Assembly (NCBI GenBank): GCA_013396995.1
Contig: VWZP01002396.1
Span: 935,544 to 999,543, forward strand
Length of the DNA: 64,000 bases
Origin: Dicaeum eximium
Taxonomy: Eukaryota; Chordata; Aves; Passeriformes; Dicaeidae
Reading direction: 5' to 3'
This document shows, piece by piece, positions 26,444 through 39,400 of this stretch (positions are counted from its first letter, which is position 1; each line of letters starts with the position of its first letter). The translations under genes and the position numbers were made by a program. The notes under the pieces are model-generated. The model saw nothing but the letters and a program-made list of their open reading frames with translations. It did no database searches and was not told the DNA's origin.

Positions 26444-27079
26444 TGTCCTCAAAACAGTTACCAAATCTTCTAGCAATTCAACAGATCAGCTTCACTAAAG
26501 AAAGCACCTACCACCTTCTACACATGTCAAGGTTATCATGACTAATGCAGTTTATTAGAAGTTAACTTAATTCTTGATTTTCTTGAGTAGTTTTTTACTA
26601 ATACTCAGTCTTTACCTCAGGCAGGACGGAAAAACGCTCACACCAGCCATTCAACATTTTCACTCCTTTATGTTTAATTGCTTCACTATAAATTCCAAGC
26701 TCCCGAAGTTTACATCCCTCCACCAAGGAGCTCTGTGACATCCTGTTTTAAGTCCCTATTCCAAACCTTTATTTCAATTGCTTCTTGTTGGAAGAGCCCA
26801 CATCCCAGGACAACTTTCGCTCTCCTATGAGACCCAAAGGAGGACTCTAATATCCAGCCTGGTCCTGCTGAAGCAACCCAGGGCACTCAGGCTTCCAGGA
26901 CCTGTGATAATAATTGGGGTTTATCCATGTACTTTGCCTCAGTGATATTAACCAGTGGTTTTCCAATGAGGAAACATGTCTCTGAACAGTTTTGGCGGCG
27001 GGCAAGTGCCAGAAACACCGAGCCTCCCTGCACACATGGATGGGGCTTAGCACACGTATGGATCAAGGAGTGACAGCAA

Positions 27080-28200
27080 CGTGGGACAGAAATTCCCCCT
27101 GAAAGCCCGGAGTGGGGTCCAGGGCTTCAGCAGGAGCCGGGAACTGCCCGTTTCCATCCCAGAAGAGCCAGGAGATCGTGGCAAAAAAACCTCTCCCCCG
27201 GCTCGCAGTGATTCAGCAAAGATGCTGGGCATTAACCCGTTCTGCCTCTCTCCCTGCGAGTGACCCGAGCCCACGGTCTGACCCCCACCCCAAAACGGAG
27301 CCCGAGCCCCGCCTCCTCTCCCGCTGGGGCAGCAGGACCCGCTCCCCTGCCCGCCCGCAGCAAAACCCGCGGGTCCCAGCCCCCGCTGCCAGAAATCACC
27401 GCCGGGCACCGCGGCTCCCACCCGGGAATCCCCCCCGCGCCCCACCGGGAACGGGACCCCGTGACGCCGCTCCCATCCCCACCCGACTCGGGCCCTCCGC
27501 TCCCTGTGCCCGGCCCGGCGCGGCCNNNNNNNNNNNNNNNNNNNNNNNNNNNNNNNNNNNNNNNNNNNNNNNNNNNNNNNNNNNNNNNNNNNNNNNNNNN
27601 NNNNNNNNNNNNNNNNNNNNNNNNNNNNNNNNNNNNNNNNNNNNNNNNNNNNNNNNNNNNNNNNNNNNNNNNNNNNNNNNNNNNNNNNNNNNNNNNNNNN
27701 NNNNNNNNNNNNNNNNNNNNNNNNNNNNNNNNNNNNNNNNNNNNNNNNNNNNNNNNNNNNNNNNNNNNNNNNNNNNNNNNNNNNNNNNNNNNNNNNNNNN
27801 NNNNNNNNNNNNNNNNNNNNNNNNNNNNNNNNNNNNNNNNNNNNNNNNNNNNNNNNNNNNNNNNNNNNNNNNNNNNNNNNNNNNNNNNNNNNNNNNNNNN
27901 NNNNNNNNNNNNNNNNNNNNNNNNNNNNNNNNNNNNNNNTCGGTCGCCGGAGAGGGGCTCGCGCCCCTCAGAGAAGGGTCCGGCCCCGGGGCGGGTGGGC
28001 GGTGAGGTGACTTCGCCCGTGGGCTGAGGTGAGTCCCGATGTGTGGGGAGCGCGTCGTCGCCCAGCCCAGCTGCCGCTGTCTCGCAGGTGACGGTGCGGG
28101 ATGCGCTGAACCAGGCGCTGGATGAGGAGCTGGAGCGGGATGAGCGCGTCTTCCTGCTGGGCGAGGAGGTGGCACAGTACGATGGCGCCTACAAGGTATG
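27080..28200. promoter_or_regulatory. CpG island, probable bidirectional KCTD6/PDHB promoter
   Basis: G+C and CpG density rise sharply from about 27080, peak on both sides of the assembly gap and extend through the first visible PDHB exon. KCTD6 reads left and PDHB reads right from here, as in human, where the two genes are divergent neighbours. A shared island promoter is the simplest reading, but the start sites themselves probably fall in or beside the gap. Confidence 0.7.
27526..27939. other. Assembly gap, 414 N
   Basis: Unresolved bases inside the CpG island, as often happens in very GC-rich promoters. The missing start codon and mitochondrial presequence exon of PDHB most likely lie here. 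The true length may differ from 414. Confidence 0.99.
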
Positions 28201-31200
28201 CGGGAGAGGCGAGCGGCCCGGGAAGGGGCTTCAGGCGAGCCCTGACTCCTTTCTCCTACCCTGCAGATCTCCAGGGGTCTCTGGAAGAAGTACGGGGACA
28301 AAAGGATTATCGACACCCCGATATCCGAGGTAAGGCTAGGCTGCCCTCTCCTACCCTGGTGATCCCTCCATCAGCTGCTCCCCGGTCCTTATCCCGTGGT
28401 TTCCTTCTTTTCCAGATGGGCTTTGCAGGAATCGCTGTCGGTGCTGCTATGGTTTGTACATCTGCATTCCTCTAATTCTGGTTTTAAAAATCAAACTGCT
28501 TTTATGTAAAAAAGCATATTTCATGTTTTTATATAAAAAATACATTTCCATACATTTAATAGGCAGGGTTGAGACCAGTGTGTGAATTCATGACATTCAA
28601 CTTCTCCATGCAAGCGATCGATCAGGTTATCAACTCTGCTGCCAAGAGCTGTTACATGTCGGCAGGGTTAATCTCCGTGCCCGTGGTGTTCCGCGGTCCC
28701 AACGGCACCGCCGCGGGCGTGGCTGCCCAGCACTCGCAGTGCTTCGCCGCCTGGTACGGCCACTGCCCCGGCCTCAAAGTCGTCAGTCCTTGGAGCTCAG
28801 AAGATGCCAAAGGGCTGCTGAAAGCATCCATCCGGGATGATAATCCAGGTGAGCACGCCATAGCAGTGCACTCCATCCTAAGGAGTGTCTGGTTTTCCTC
28901 ACAGAAGGATTGGTTAAACCCTAAAGCACTCAAGGCTGATTTACTGCAGCTTTAGGGTGTGTAAAAAGACTCAGAGGGATTCGTGTTTTACTAACAGTAC
29001 CCTGCCATGCTAACAGTAGACTGATTTTGTGCTGCTGCCAGGTGCAGTTTTAGTGCTAGTTTGGTATGAACCAGGAAACCTGGAAGCGTTTATAAATCTA
29101 TCATAAAGGGGTTAAAAAGGGGGAAGATCAATTAGAAGGAGTTCCTCCTTATATAGTGCCTATGTAACTCAGTTTTACAGATCATGAAATTCAAATGATA
29201 AATTCAGAATGTCCTTATTCAAGAGCAGGGTGACCTTTGACCTTATTTTCCACAAACAGTAATTAAAAATGCAAGACTTTTCTAAAACTAGTGATTGTAC
29301 TGTCATGTACTGAAAGTAAAATAGCTCAGCTTATTTCAGAGTAGTTGTAGAAGTTTTTAAAATAATTCATTATTGCAGTAAAGACTTAGATTTACTTTTT
29401 TTTAAAATTCCTTCTGCAAACACAGTCCCCACTCCCTTGTTGCCTGGATGGGTTCACTGTGTTCAGCTGCAGGACCCTTAATGGTCAGTGCAGCCTGTGC
29501 CTGCAGGTGTACACACTAATCCAAGTATGTTTCCTTCTAGTTGTGGTGCTGGAAAATGAATTACTCTATGGTGTTCCCTTTGAAATGTCTGAACAGGCAC
29601 AGTCAAAGGAATTTGTTATTCCCATTGGAAAAGCTAAAGTAGAAAGGCAAGGTAAGCTGAGAACACATTTGTTTCCTTATTAATTGACACGCTTGGAGAT
29701 TTTTCTTAACCTTTCGGCTATTCAGGGTGCTTCTATCACTGGGCACAGAAAAGTATTTCAAATGCTAAGTGTTAAAATCTATCCAGTAGTGCGGTTTCAT
29801 GTTCTGTTGCCCTTACAAGGAAATATTACCTGATTGTCTGTATCAGCTTAAACCCTTCTAAAGGATTCCATAAAAGATTTGTTCTGTACTAAAGAGATTG
29901 GGTAGATGATGGCTGAAACAGTTTTTTTCCTCACCTAAGTATGTGATTTTGGTCAAAAATGCAAAAAGTAGTGTTTCAGCCCACTTGTTCATAGTTTACC
30001 TCTGAATTATATGAACATTTGAATAGGATAATCTGAAAACTATATTAAATACCTCTTCAGTTTCCTGAATTCAAGGGTAAAATTTGTGTCTTAACATGAT
30101 CCTTCTTCTCTTCATACTATGTCTGGGCTCAGTATTTCAAATAAACCTAAGAACCTTAAATCTGCAAGTGAATCCTAATGCTATCTTGAAAGGAGCCCGA
30201 GGTCTAGAAAAAAGCTTTAAATCTCAAGAGGCTTTTTCTTACACTTGTTTCTGTTCTAGGAACTCATGTTACATTAGTGGCACACTCAAGACCTGTTGGC
30301 CATTGTATGGAAGCAGCTGCTGTACTTTCTAAAGAAGGTGTAGAGTGTGAGGTGAGTGGGGTTTGGGTTTTTTCCTGAACTGAGGGAAAAAAGTTGCATC
30401 TTCTTGTTCAAGTTCTGCAAAACTTCAGTGTATTAACTACAAGGGTCATAAATACTTGCAAATGCCTTAACAGCGTGTGCCTTTCACATTTCTGAGTGAG
30501 AAATTTTATTAAGTCTTGTGTTTGGAGTCAGAACAGCTGGAAGTGCTGAAGGGCCCTGCTCCCAAACAGTGGTGACTGCCAGGCTCAGGGCACAGCAAGG
30601 CTCACACTCTCCCTTTTCCCCCAGGTCATAAACCTGCGAACAATCCGACCCATGGACATCGAAACGGTCGAAGCCAGCGTGGTCAAGACAAACCATCTGG
30701 TAACTGTGGAAGGAGGGTGGCCCCAGTTTGGAGTAGGAGCTGAAATCTGTGCCAGGATCATGGAAGGTACTGAGTCACAGTACATTGATCTCATTCCCTA
30801 CTCTAATCCCTGATTATTCTTGATGAAGCCAGGCAAAAGCACAGTTAGAGGTTACATCAGACGAGCTGGAGCTGTCTTGCTCTAGAGATTTTCACAGGGT
30901 GGATCACCAAACCCCAGAGTGCATGAACACAAACAAACTGAAACTGCTTTCTGGAATATTAGAGCTATAGGAACGAAATTCCTTAAATAGAGTAAGATTC
31001 AGAAATTGAATCAAAATAAAACCATAGTACTTGGCAACCTGACACTGTCTTCTGTTTCAGGACCTGCCTTTAACTACTTGGATGCTCCTGCTGTGCGTGT
31101 CACCGGTGCCGATGTCCCCATGCCTTACGCAAAAATTTTAGAGGATAACAGCATACCTCAAGTGAAGGACATAGTATTTGCAGTGAAAAAATCTTTGAAT

Positions 31201-31206
31201 ATATAA
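28088..31206 (+). CDS. PDHB: Pyruvate dehydrogenase E1 beta subunit, mitochondrial (5' incomplete)
   Basis: Beta subunit of the alpha2-beta2 E1 component, which with thiamine diphosphate decarboxylates pyruvate and reductively acetylates the lipoyl groups of E2 in the mitochondrial matrix. Coding exons: 28088-28195, 28267-28329, 28416-28451, 28563-28848, 29541-29651, 30260-30351, 30625-30766, 31061-31206. All junctions are GT-AG and in phase, giving 327 residues from VTVRDALNQ to KKSLNI and stop. Human PDHB has 359 residues, and exactly 32 (the presequence and first residues) precede this point, so only exon 1 is missing. Recognised segments include LLGEEVAQYDGAYK, the GFAGIAVGAAM strip, FRGPNG, AAQHSQCFAAWYGHCPGLKVV with the conserved active-site histidine, and VEGGWPQFGVGAEI. 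Introns 2-4 are very short (71, 86 and 111 bases). A GTG-started frame at 28043 is only intron read-through. Confidence 0.97.
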
Positions 31207-31781
31207 TTTGTAAATATATGTTTTAAAATCCTGCTTTACAAGGCATTCTTGGTGTTGGGCATGTTGTATGCATAATTTCTGTTATATAAGCTCCATGATC
31301 TTTTCTACAGTGGGGAAAGTATAGTGACCTCCCAAAATATTTATATGGGGTTATCCCCCAAGCCACACTTCCTATATGCAGCAATGTGGTAATGCTTGTT
31401 TGTTCAACAGTACAGCTGGGTTAGTGCTGCTCTTTGTGGAGAACCCTGTTCTAAATTCAGTGAGGAAAAAAATCCTCTGTTTTTGCTTGGCTTGTAAGTA
31501 CCAGAGGAGCTGTGTTGAACCTGCTGCAGCAGTGAGTGAGTGCAGAGCTGCAGAGAGCAAGAGCAGGCCCTGAATGCTGTACAGCTGCAGGAGCCCGTGG
31601 TGGCAAGGCTCATTAAGAGGAATGATCAGGCTGATCACTGAAGCCCAGTCTGTCAGTGCAGCAGTTCAGGGCAGCTCTGAGCAGAGGCTGTGGCAGCCCA
31701 GGGGCTGGGTTAAGAGATGATGGCTGTGTCTGCTTTGAAGAGCACTCTGCACATGCAGAAAGGCTTCTGTACAAGAGCTGA

Positions 31782-31787
31782 AATAAA
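31782..31787 (+). terminator. PDHB: Candidate PDHB polyadenylation signal AATAAA
   Basis: First canonical plus-strand signal after the stop, about 575 bases downstream. Further AATAAA copies occur near 32366 and 32522. If the distal ones were used, the transcript would approach or overlap the PXK 3'UTR. Confidence 0.45.
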
Positions 31788-32956
31788 AATCCTGAACCTT
31801 TCCATTGTGTGATGGGAAACAATACCTAATTTTTCTTTACTAGCTGCCACATAACAGTGATTTTTAAAAAAGTGCCCAGATGCTTTGCTTTTACTGTTCA
31901 AGTTTTTTGTGGTTTCTTTTTTTTGACCTCCCCACCTGGGCTGACAACAGCACACTCTTACTATAGGTCTTGCAGTGCAAAATGAGTTACTCAGCTGCAC
32001 TGAGCCTAAGCAGCAGATGTGTGGCTTGTGTATGAGGAGCTGGGATGCATTCAGAGCAGCCTTTGGGGATCACTGCATCCCAGGCAGCTCTGCCAGGCTT
32101 CCCTCAGCAGCTTCTGGTACAGAGGGAAAGCTGCCTGGAGGAGCCTGTGCAGCAGGGTCTGCTCTGCACCTCAGGTAAATGGGGGGAGAGGATCCTCTGT
32201 GAGCAGACACAAGAGCTTGGGTCGTGTTTCTGAAGAGCCAGGAAATACTTCCCAGGGTATTTCCCTTAGCAGAGGAAGTTCAGTTCTTGGGAAGTCTGGC
32301 TTGGAGGTTGAATCCCACCGGAACATACCCACCACATGCTGCTGAAGGAATTCCATTAACATTTTAATAAAAATGACTGAATATCACAGGTTACATGAAA
32401 CTTTGTACAGACATTCTCTGCATAGTAACAAACACTGATGTACTTGAATTTAAAAAAATGGATTATCTATAATCCTTTAAAGTGCAATTTGTTTAAGGTT
32501 TTAAATCAAAAAGGATCTTTCAATAAAGTTTAAATGGTAGAATTAACTTGAAGTAACTTTTCATTTCATTAAATCAACAATAACATCCCAGTGCCCTATA
32601 ACTTTGCCCTTCAACTGCTTCCTCATTTAAAAACACTTTCCCCTAGAGTTGCAGGTAGGATGTCCATTTAAACAAGCTTAAGGAGACAGCATTTTAACTC
32701 CACCAGCAAACATGGTGGGAATAAGATTTAATTCTCCAGTTCCCTCACCTGTGCAGTATGCTTTAAGGGTTTGATTATGCAAAACAAATTGTTGACTCCA
32801 TGCAGCAAGAATTAAGATGAGTTACAAATGCAGGAAAAGAGTTGAAAAACTGAGCAGACTAAAACTACATTCCTGTAATTTGAAAAAAGGGGTGGAATGG
32901 AGCTAGGAAAAATGCATTCATTTACCATCATCGTGGTCATTCCTATTTTCAGATTT

Positions 32957-32962
32957 TTTATT
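32957..32962 (-). terminator. PXK: Candidate PXK polyadenylation signal AATAAA
   Basis: TTTATT on the plus strand, about 240 bases past the PXK stop on the minus strand. ATTAAA variants lie farther downstream, for example near 32365. Confidence 0.4.
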
Positions 32963-33203
32963 CAGCTGTATAGAAGTTGCTGTACCTCTGAAACTGTAGC
33001 TAGAGAGTTCTGCAGCCAAGTAAGGACCGGAGCACTTATCCCAGCACGGCAAAGCAACTCGGGCAGGGCAGTGCTGCTACTCAGGAAAGCTGAAAGTGGG
33101 GAGAAGGGAGCTGCAGCTGCTCTGTGCTGGTGGGTCGGCTGCTGGTCAGGAGGGTCAGCACAGGAGGGGGAGAGGGAATTGAATCCTGGAGTGACCAGCG
33201 GCC

Positions 33204-33400
33204 TCAGCTGATCCTGGGAGCGCTGCAGTCGCACGTCTGTGTTTTCTTCAGAGTTCCTTTCTGAAAGTTCTGAATGGAGCTGAGCAAGGCTCCTCGGCTT
33301 GCGCTGACGTCCGGCCGCGCCGTGGGCACCTCTGTGCTCGGGAGAGGAGCTGCTGGTGGCAGGGGCGGCGGGGGCGGTGCTGGGGGTATGGACGATGCTC
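33204..33400 (-). CDS. PXK: PXK last coding exon (proline-rich segment and WH2-like tail)
   Basis: The minus strand begins after the acceptor CAACTTCTCAG and encodes a proline-rich stretch (IPPAPPPPPLPPAAPLP), then SRGALLSSIQNFQKGTLKK and the ending CSAPRIS plus stop, 64 residues. The exon is much richer in GC and CpG than the flanking AT-rich introns. The preceding intron, 6.5 kb, is the largest between two PXK exons found here. Confidence 0.93.
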
Positions 33401-36400
33401 CTGAGAAGTTGGGGAGAGAAGATGGAGTCTGATTATGCCAGGGATGTCCTGCCCCGCTGGCCTGCAGCTGCTTGGCTGGACTTGGTCAGTCCTGCACTGG
33501 TCACGTCATCCCTTGAATGCCAGTGGAGTGTGAAGAACAGAACGGATGGAAAATGCCAAAGTGATGAAATCCCCCTATCTGCAGTTGAGTCACGTCATCT
33601 GAGATACCTCTGAAATGAAGCCTGAGGGGCCTCAGGACTCAGGTGCAAAACATGATTCATATGTGATCTTACACCAAGGAAAAAATAAGAGATCGCTGAA
33701 CGGGACTTCCCAGATTCAGCTTCTCCTATTTGTCCCTTGTGAGGCAGTTTGCTCTTTGGGACATGAACAGTAACAAAGACTGGAAGGAAATTTTACTACC
33801 TGTTCTTATTTACATCTCCCTTTCCATTCCTATGAATGAAGGACCACATCACTGTAGTATCTGTGATGACCATTTTGCTTGGTCAGATTATACTTCATTT
33901 TTAAAGTATTAACTGCAGATAGAGTTTTCTGGAAGTGTTTTACACTTCCAAAGTCCTGTTTGACTTTCTCCAAATATGTTGTAACACATGGTTGTTTTGA
34001 CAGACTGAATGAATCACAACACTGTCACACACACCTCCAGCCTGCCTCTCTTGTTCCCAGCAGCCACCTTTGTACTCTGTCCCTTGCTCCCCATGCCAGC
34101 CACATCCACGCTCTGCTTCTCATCCAACCTCAGCCTCCACGTCCTGACTCCCTGGGAAGCCAGAGCCCACAGTGGAACATGCAGCTGGTCCAGCAGCAAG
34201 GGCCTGCATGGAGCTGTTTCCTGGCAGTTCAGATCCAGGCAAGTGGCCTCCCTCCTTTGCCCCAGGCACTGTCCCAAGCAGGCTGATCCTGTGCAGCTCT
34301 GCTGCTGCACATTGCACCATCATTGCTACACAAGTCAAATAATAACGGGCCTATCTTGTCTCCTGTTCTGGAAGGAGGAGGGGCATAAGGATTCATATCC
34401 TGGAACTACTCAGCAGTGAATTTCAACTCTATCATCTAGATCATGAGTTATGCCATAGGAAGACTGAAGAGACAAATGGCACCTATTAACACTTGCTTCC
34501 AGTAACTCTGACCTACAAAGAGGAATATACTGGTAAGTGGCAAGAACTGTGATGCTGGGCAAGGTAAAACGACATTAAGGCAACCAAGAGACTCTTGTTC
34601 CTGAAGTAGAACTGCTTGCTAGAAGTGAGCAAATATCAAGTAATTATGTAACATTATGCCGCTCAGAGTCAAAAGGGATTTGATGAAGGGTAAAGCTCAA
34701 CTACAGAAAAAAGGCAGACGAAAGTTCTCTGTGCTCCATTTGTCTCTCAATTCCTCATCAACAATTGTTTTTAGACTAACAAGTAACAGCAAAAACAGAA
34801 CTGCTGTTATTAAAACAAGCAGTTATAGTAGAAAGACATAATTCAAAATGTCCTCATTTTCTATCTGTACCAGTCTTTGAAGAAAGACCTTTCCCATATG
34901 AGAGCAAGCTTAAAATGCAGAGTATTCACATAAAGCATCCAATTTTGCTAGTGTACATTAAAATGTGCTGTGATTGTAGCACTTGCAGCTCTTCAGGAGA
35001 AATTCTCATTGGCATGAAAGCTTTCTGTGAAAACAAAGCACTGAAGTACACATTGAGCTCATCTTCACTCTCTCATACTCAAGTCCTAATAGAAATTCCA
35101 GAGATCAACTGAAACAATTTAACCTGCCTGTTGCATGTGGATCAACTGCTTTCTAAAGTAACCAACACTACACAATGGCAGCACAAACTGAAATAAATTG
35201 CATACTGGGGCCTTCTAACTTACACAAATCTGCTTTTTACACTTGCCGAAGATGTCCATCAATTTACTATTAGAAATACTGACAAAACATTCCCGGCGTT
35301 ATAATCCTGTTTCTCTTGGGATTGATTGCCAGGAAAGGAAAACTTGGCACTTGGCCAAAGGAAGAACAAGGCCAAGAACAGTCCAAGCACCCATTTAGTG
35401 GTTGAAGTGGGGAGAGCAGGACCCTGCAGGGCTGGAGCACCAACCTACCTCCAAACAGATCACATGAACTGCTGTAAAAGCACCAAGAGCAGCTAATCAC
35501 AAAATAAATGGCTTCAAAGAGATGCAAGAACTGCAGAGAACAAAGATAAGATTTTTGTCTGGAATTGCAAGGTGAGGCTGAAAGAGACTGTGCAAGTAGT
35601 TGTTCAAGACGCAATAGGGAATGACCACGAAAGCAGTGGCCAGGGAATACAAATACAGTGGTAACGTGGTGAAAGAAGGCACATGTTTGACACATGGAGG
35701 GCAAAAAAAGACACAAAATGCTTGGATCACTAAGTATTAGTAGACCAAGATTCCATGTGTTATCTTCAAATTTTGGTCTGGTTGTTTTACAAGAGTAGAA
35801 AAGACAGGGGAATAGGGGCAGAGATCACTTTTCTTCCTGAAAAATTGTTAAATTCCTCAGGACTCACTGTTGTCAAAATTGAGCTGCTGACAACATTATG
35901 CAATTAAACTCTTGGGAAACTGATAACAGAATTATACCCTTACACTTGAGCTCAGCCTTAAAACATAAATACTCACAGAGTTCAGAATAGTATCTGACTA
36001 GCTATGAGCATTACATATTGAACCTGTAAATTAAGAGCATGATTCAGGTAATCAACACCAAGCTGTCCTTCCCCTCTTGACACGACTGGTGCAAAAGAAA
36101 TCTTGATTCACACACATGCATCCATATACATTTACAACTACAGATGAAACTGTTCTGCCCTACAGTGAAATATTTTCCTCTATTTACTAGAAAAACAAAA
36201 CATTTGAAACAAGTGCTTAGCTATCACTAGGCCCTTCCAAATATATATTGAAGGACATTGCCTGCAAATACACATTTTATTCATTCATGCAGTTGTAAGA
36301 AAAAAACACTCAAACAAGAACTTACCAAGGGTTTTTACAGGGACATTTTTGTTAAAAGAGTGTGTTAAAAGGAATAGGAAGTAAATCAGATGCTGTAAAC

Positions 36401-39400
36401 TTGATGCCTGAATTGAAACAAAAACTTAATTATGAATTTAAAGTGACAGCAGTTGTGCAAACAGCATTAAAAACTTGGCTGAGAATGGGATGTGAACAAA
36501 GAAAATAATTTTAGTGATAGTTTTTAAAGATGCTGTATTTCATTAAAATAATCTGTAAGAACATTCAGATTTTTTTTTCTTCTATTCCCTCCCAATACTA
36601 AGCAACTTCAAGATTTGCATCCAACTTTCCCATTCAGAAACAGAGCATCTTTAAAGAGATAAATCAGCATTAGCTTACTTTTCTGAAAATTCACGTTCAA
36701 AATGATGCATGCTCTATTGAAGACAGCAGAGAAAGAGAGAGGACACAAGTTAATCACCCAGTTCTCATGTCAAAGTAAGAAAAACAGATACTGTTAGCTG
36801 AAAAGTTAGTACAGAAGTCAATACATTCTTACTCACTGACAAATATGAGGACAGCAGATTGACTATTTCATATTACATTTACAATACTTCATTCAATTCT
36901 GAAAAATGAATTTTCCACAATTTTCCATGCTCTAAGCATTTTTATACTTGATCAACAAATACAACATACATGCTTTCTGTTGCACATGCCATAATTCAAG
37001 CTTTACAGGATTAAAGTGCATTTAGAGAGATTTAGCGAGAAATCTGCAGGAAGATTAGCCACAGAAGAGGAAATCCATTCAGTTCAAGAAACACTTCCTG
37101 CTGTATGAACACTTGTATTCACACTCATGGTCAGAGACACTCAGGAAAAACACTTCCTAAAGCATTCCAACTGTTTTACAGGAAGGGGAGGGGCAGGAAA
37201 GATGCACCATATAGGTGCCAATGAAACATATGTCATACTGAAGGGTTCAGAACAGCTGTCACAGAAAAAGATTGTTAAGTACAATTCTTTCACTATTCCT
37301 GCAGGGAAGTCCAGAGAAGCAAAAGTGACATCCTCCAAATTCTTTTCTGTTGAAAGAGATCTTGCTGTATCTTACGGGCTTATTTGATTTAGAAAATATT
37401 CAGTGAAATTTTAAATAACCCATACCACATTGGTCTGCATCCCTTCTGATCCTAGCCAGTGCTCACAGCCACAAAGAAAATGAACAGATTTTCACAGCAG
37501 AAGCAAAGAATTGTGGGGGGGAAAAAGAACCACAGAACGTCAGAAACACAGGATGTTACATTAGAGTCACTTGCATGACTCTAACAATGTATTTCAAATA
37601 TGTTATTTAGCCAAGTACCTGCATCACCACCAGCCCAAAGCACTCTCAGCAATGAGAACAGCCCATGAGAGCCACTGTTTCCAGAAGGCACCTTTCCCCT
37701 CAGAGCAGGCCATGCTCTCAGTCCTGCAGCTGCCATACGACAGCAGAAGCCAACCATCATTTCCTTCCTCAGCCTCTTTTCCATCGACTCTCACAAGACC
37801 TTTGTTAAGAGCCAAAGCACCTCTCAACATGTGAAAAAACCCTGAAATGAGGTTCTTTCCCTAGGACATGTCAGCGTGGAGCCTGCTCCCCTTCGGTCAG
37901 TGTCTCCCACTCTTCACACACCCACACTCTAGACATGACCAGTTACAGGCCAGGATGAGAGCAAAAGCTTCTCTTGAGGGCACTTTTCCTCATCAGTCTT
38001 AGTTCTGCCATGGAATTGTATCAGCAGGATGCTTGGAGATGCCCCAGTTCTAACACAGCCATACCAAACCAGACAGACAGACTGAAAGCCTCAATGCCTT
38101 TTTGAGAATCATCTCACCACACTGACACCCATGAGCAATTTTGGTATAGAGGTAAATATTCTTAGTAAGTACAAGGAAAACAGGAGAGAGAAATGCAAGC
38201 TACAGATGCATTACTTGTCACAAACAAAGTCCTACCATGGGACCAGTGTGTCTTTCCTCAAGGCAGCAACAGCAGATATGCTTAGAACAGCTGAAACTAC
38301 AACACTGTGGTGAAAAAAAATCTAGTTTTCTCTCAGAATTAGTATCTGAAATTTCTTATCTGAATTCTACTCACAAAAGTCTTCCTGAAAATGTGACACT
38401 TGGCTTTACACCTCACAAAGAGCATCCAAGCCATTGCCTCACTAAGGCACTTCCCAGTGTGAGGACAGGTAGGGCCACAAGCACCATGTCAGACAGGGCT
38501 GATCCCCACAAGTCACCAAGAGCACACTGGCACAAAATGACCAACAAACACACCATGACATTTTGAGCACAAACCTGAGCTATTTTGATCCACATCTGCA
38601 CATAAACCTGCATCCCATGCTTAAAACTTGAAAAAGCTTTCAACCAAGTCACAACAAGTCCAAGTTAGAACATAACTAAACAATAGTTTTATAGGGAAAA
38701 AATGCTTTCTAAACATCTGTCCATTTTGGAGGCACATTTCAGCTACTTCCTCACTAAAGCCCACAAAACTGGCAACAAATTCTCCAGATTACAGTCAGTG
38801 CATCCAGCACTGTTGCTGCAACACAGTAACAGTCATTATCTTGCTCAGGCTAACTGGGAGAAGTTAGTTCCTACAATACACACTTCTCATGCCCTCAACT
38901 TGAAGGAGAAATTACTAATTTGAATTTCAGCATGACTGATTTGAATTACATCACACAGACTGCAGTGTTCTTTGAAAGACTATCCACAGCAAACACAAAT
39001 TGGATTGCACTGCTTTGGTTAATGAGTTGTGCAGAAAGTTCCTGGGACTCAAAATCCTATGACAAGTCATCATAAAAGATGGCAATGCCATGGGCTGCTT
39101 CCCCTCTAGAAATATATTCTGTTAACATCTTTTGTTATTAATAGTGGCCAGTGCTCCTCTTCCAGTCTTTCAGATTGAAGCATATCCACTACTGCTCAAT
39201 ATTCAGATTTGTAATTAAACTTTCAGAGCATTTCTATTGCCCACTCAAGCAGATTCTTCACCACTTCCCACCCCTGTCTTAAAAATTAGCAAAACTCTCT
39301 GCACAACCACCCAGCAAACTGAAAAACAGAACTGGCAAAAAATAATAAAGATACTATTTTAAACCAAATCAATTTTGTTTCTACCAACTCTGCTGGGTTA

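Larger units (their letters stand above)
22404..27079. other. KCTD6 5' intron or upstream DNA, no coding exon
   Basis: Between the KCTD6 start codon and the CpG island there is no recognised coding exon. It holds the G/T-rich tract, the CA and GAG microsatellites listed separately, and otherwise unique-looking DNA. If KCTD6 is transcribed from the CpG island shared with PDHB, this is its first intron. Confidence 0.55.
31207..33203. other. Interval between the tail-to-tail genes PDHB and PXK (3'UTRs)
   Basis: About 2.0 kb between the two stop codons, with no coding exon and no recognised repeat. Both 3'UTRs converge here. Confidence 0.7.

Noticed and set aside
28043..28087. Alternative N-terminus for PDHB from an upstream in-frame start
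   Set aside because: The start codon is GTG, the 15 residues are not a plausible mitochondrial presequence, and a CAG acceptor ends at 28087; this is intron sequence.
35270..35716. 148-codon minus-strand open frame in a PXK intron
   Set aside because: Composition is Cys/Ser/Leu-rich with no family resemblance and no splice or promoter context; the plus strand was also read for a processed pseudogene without success.
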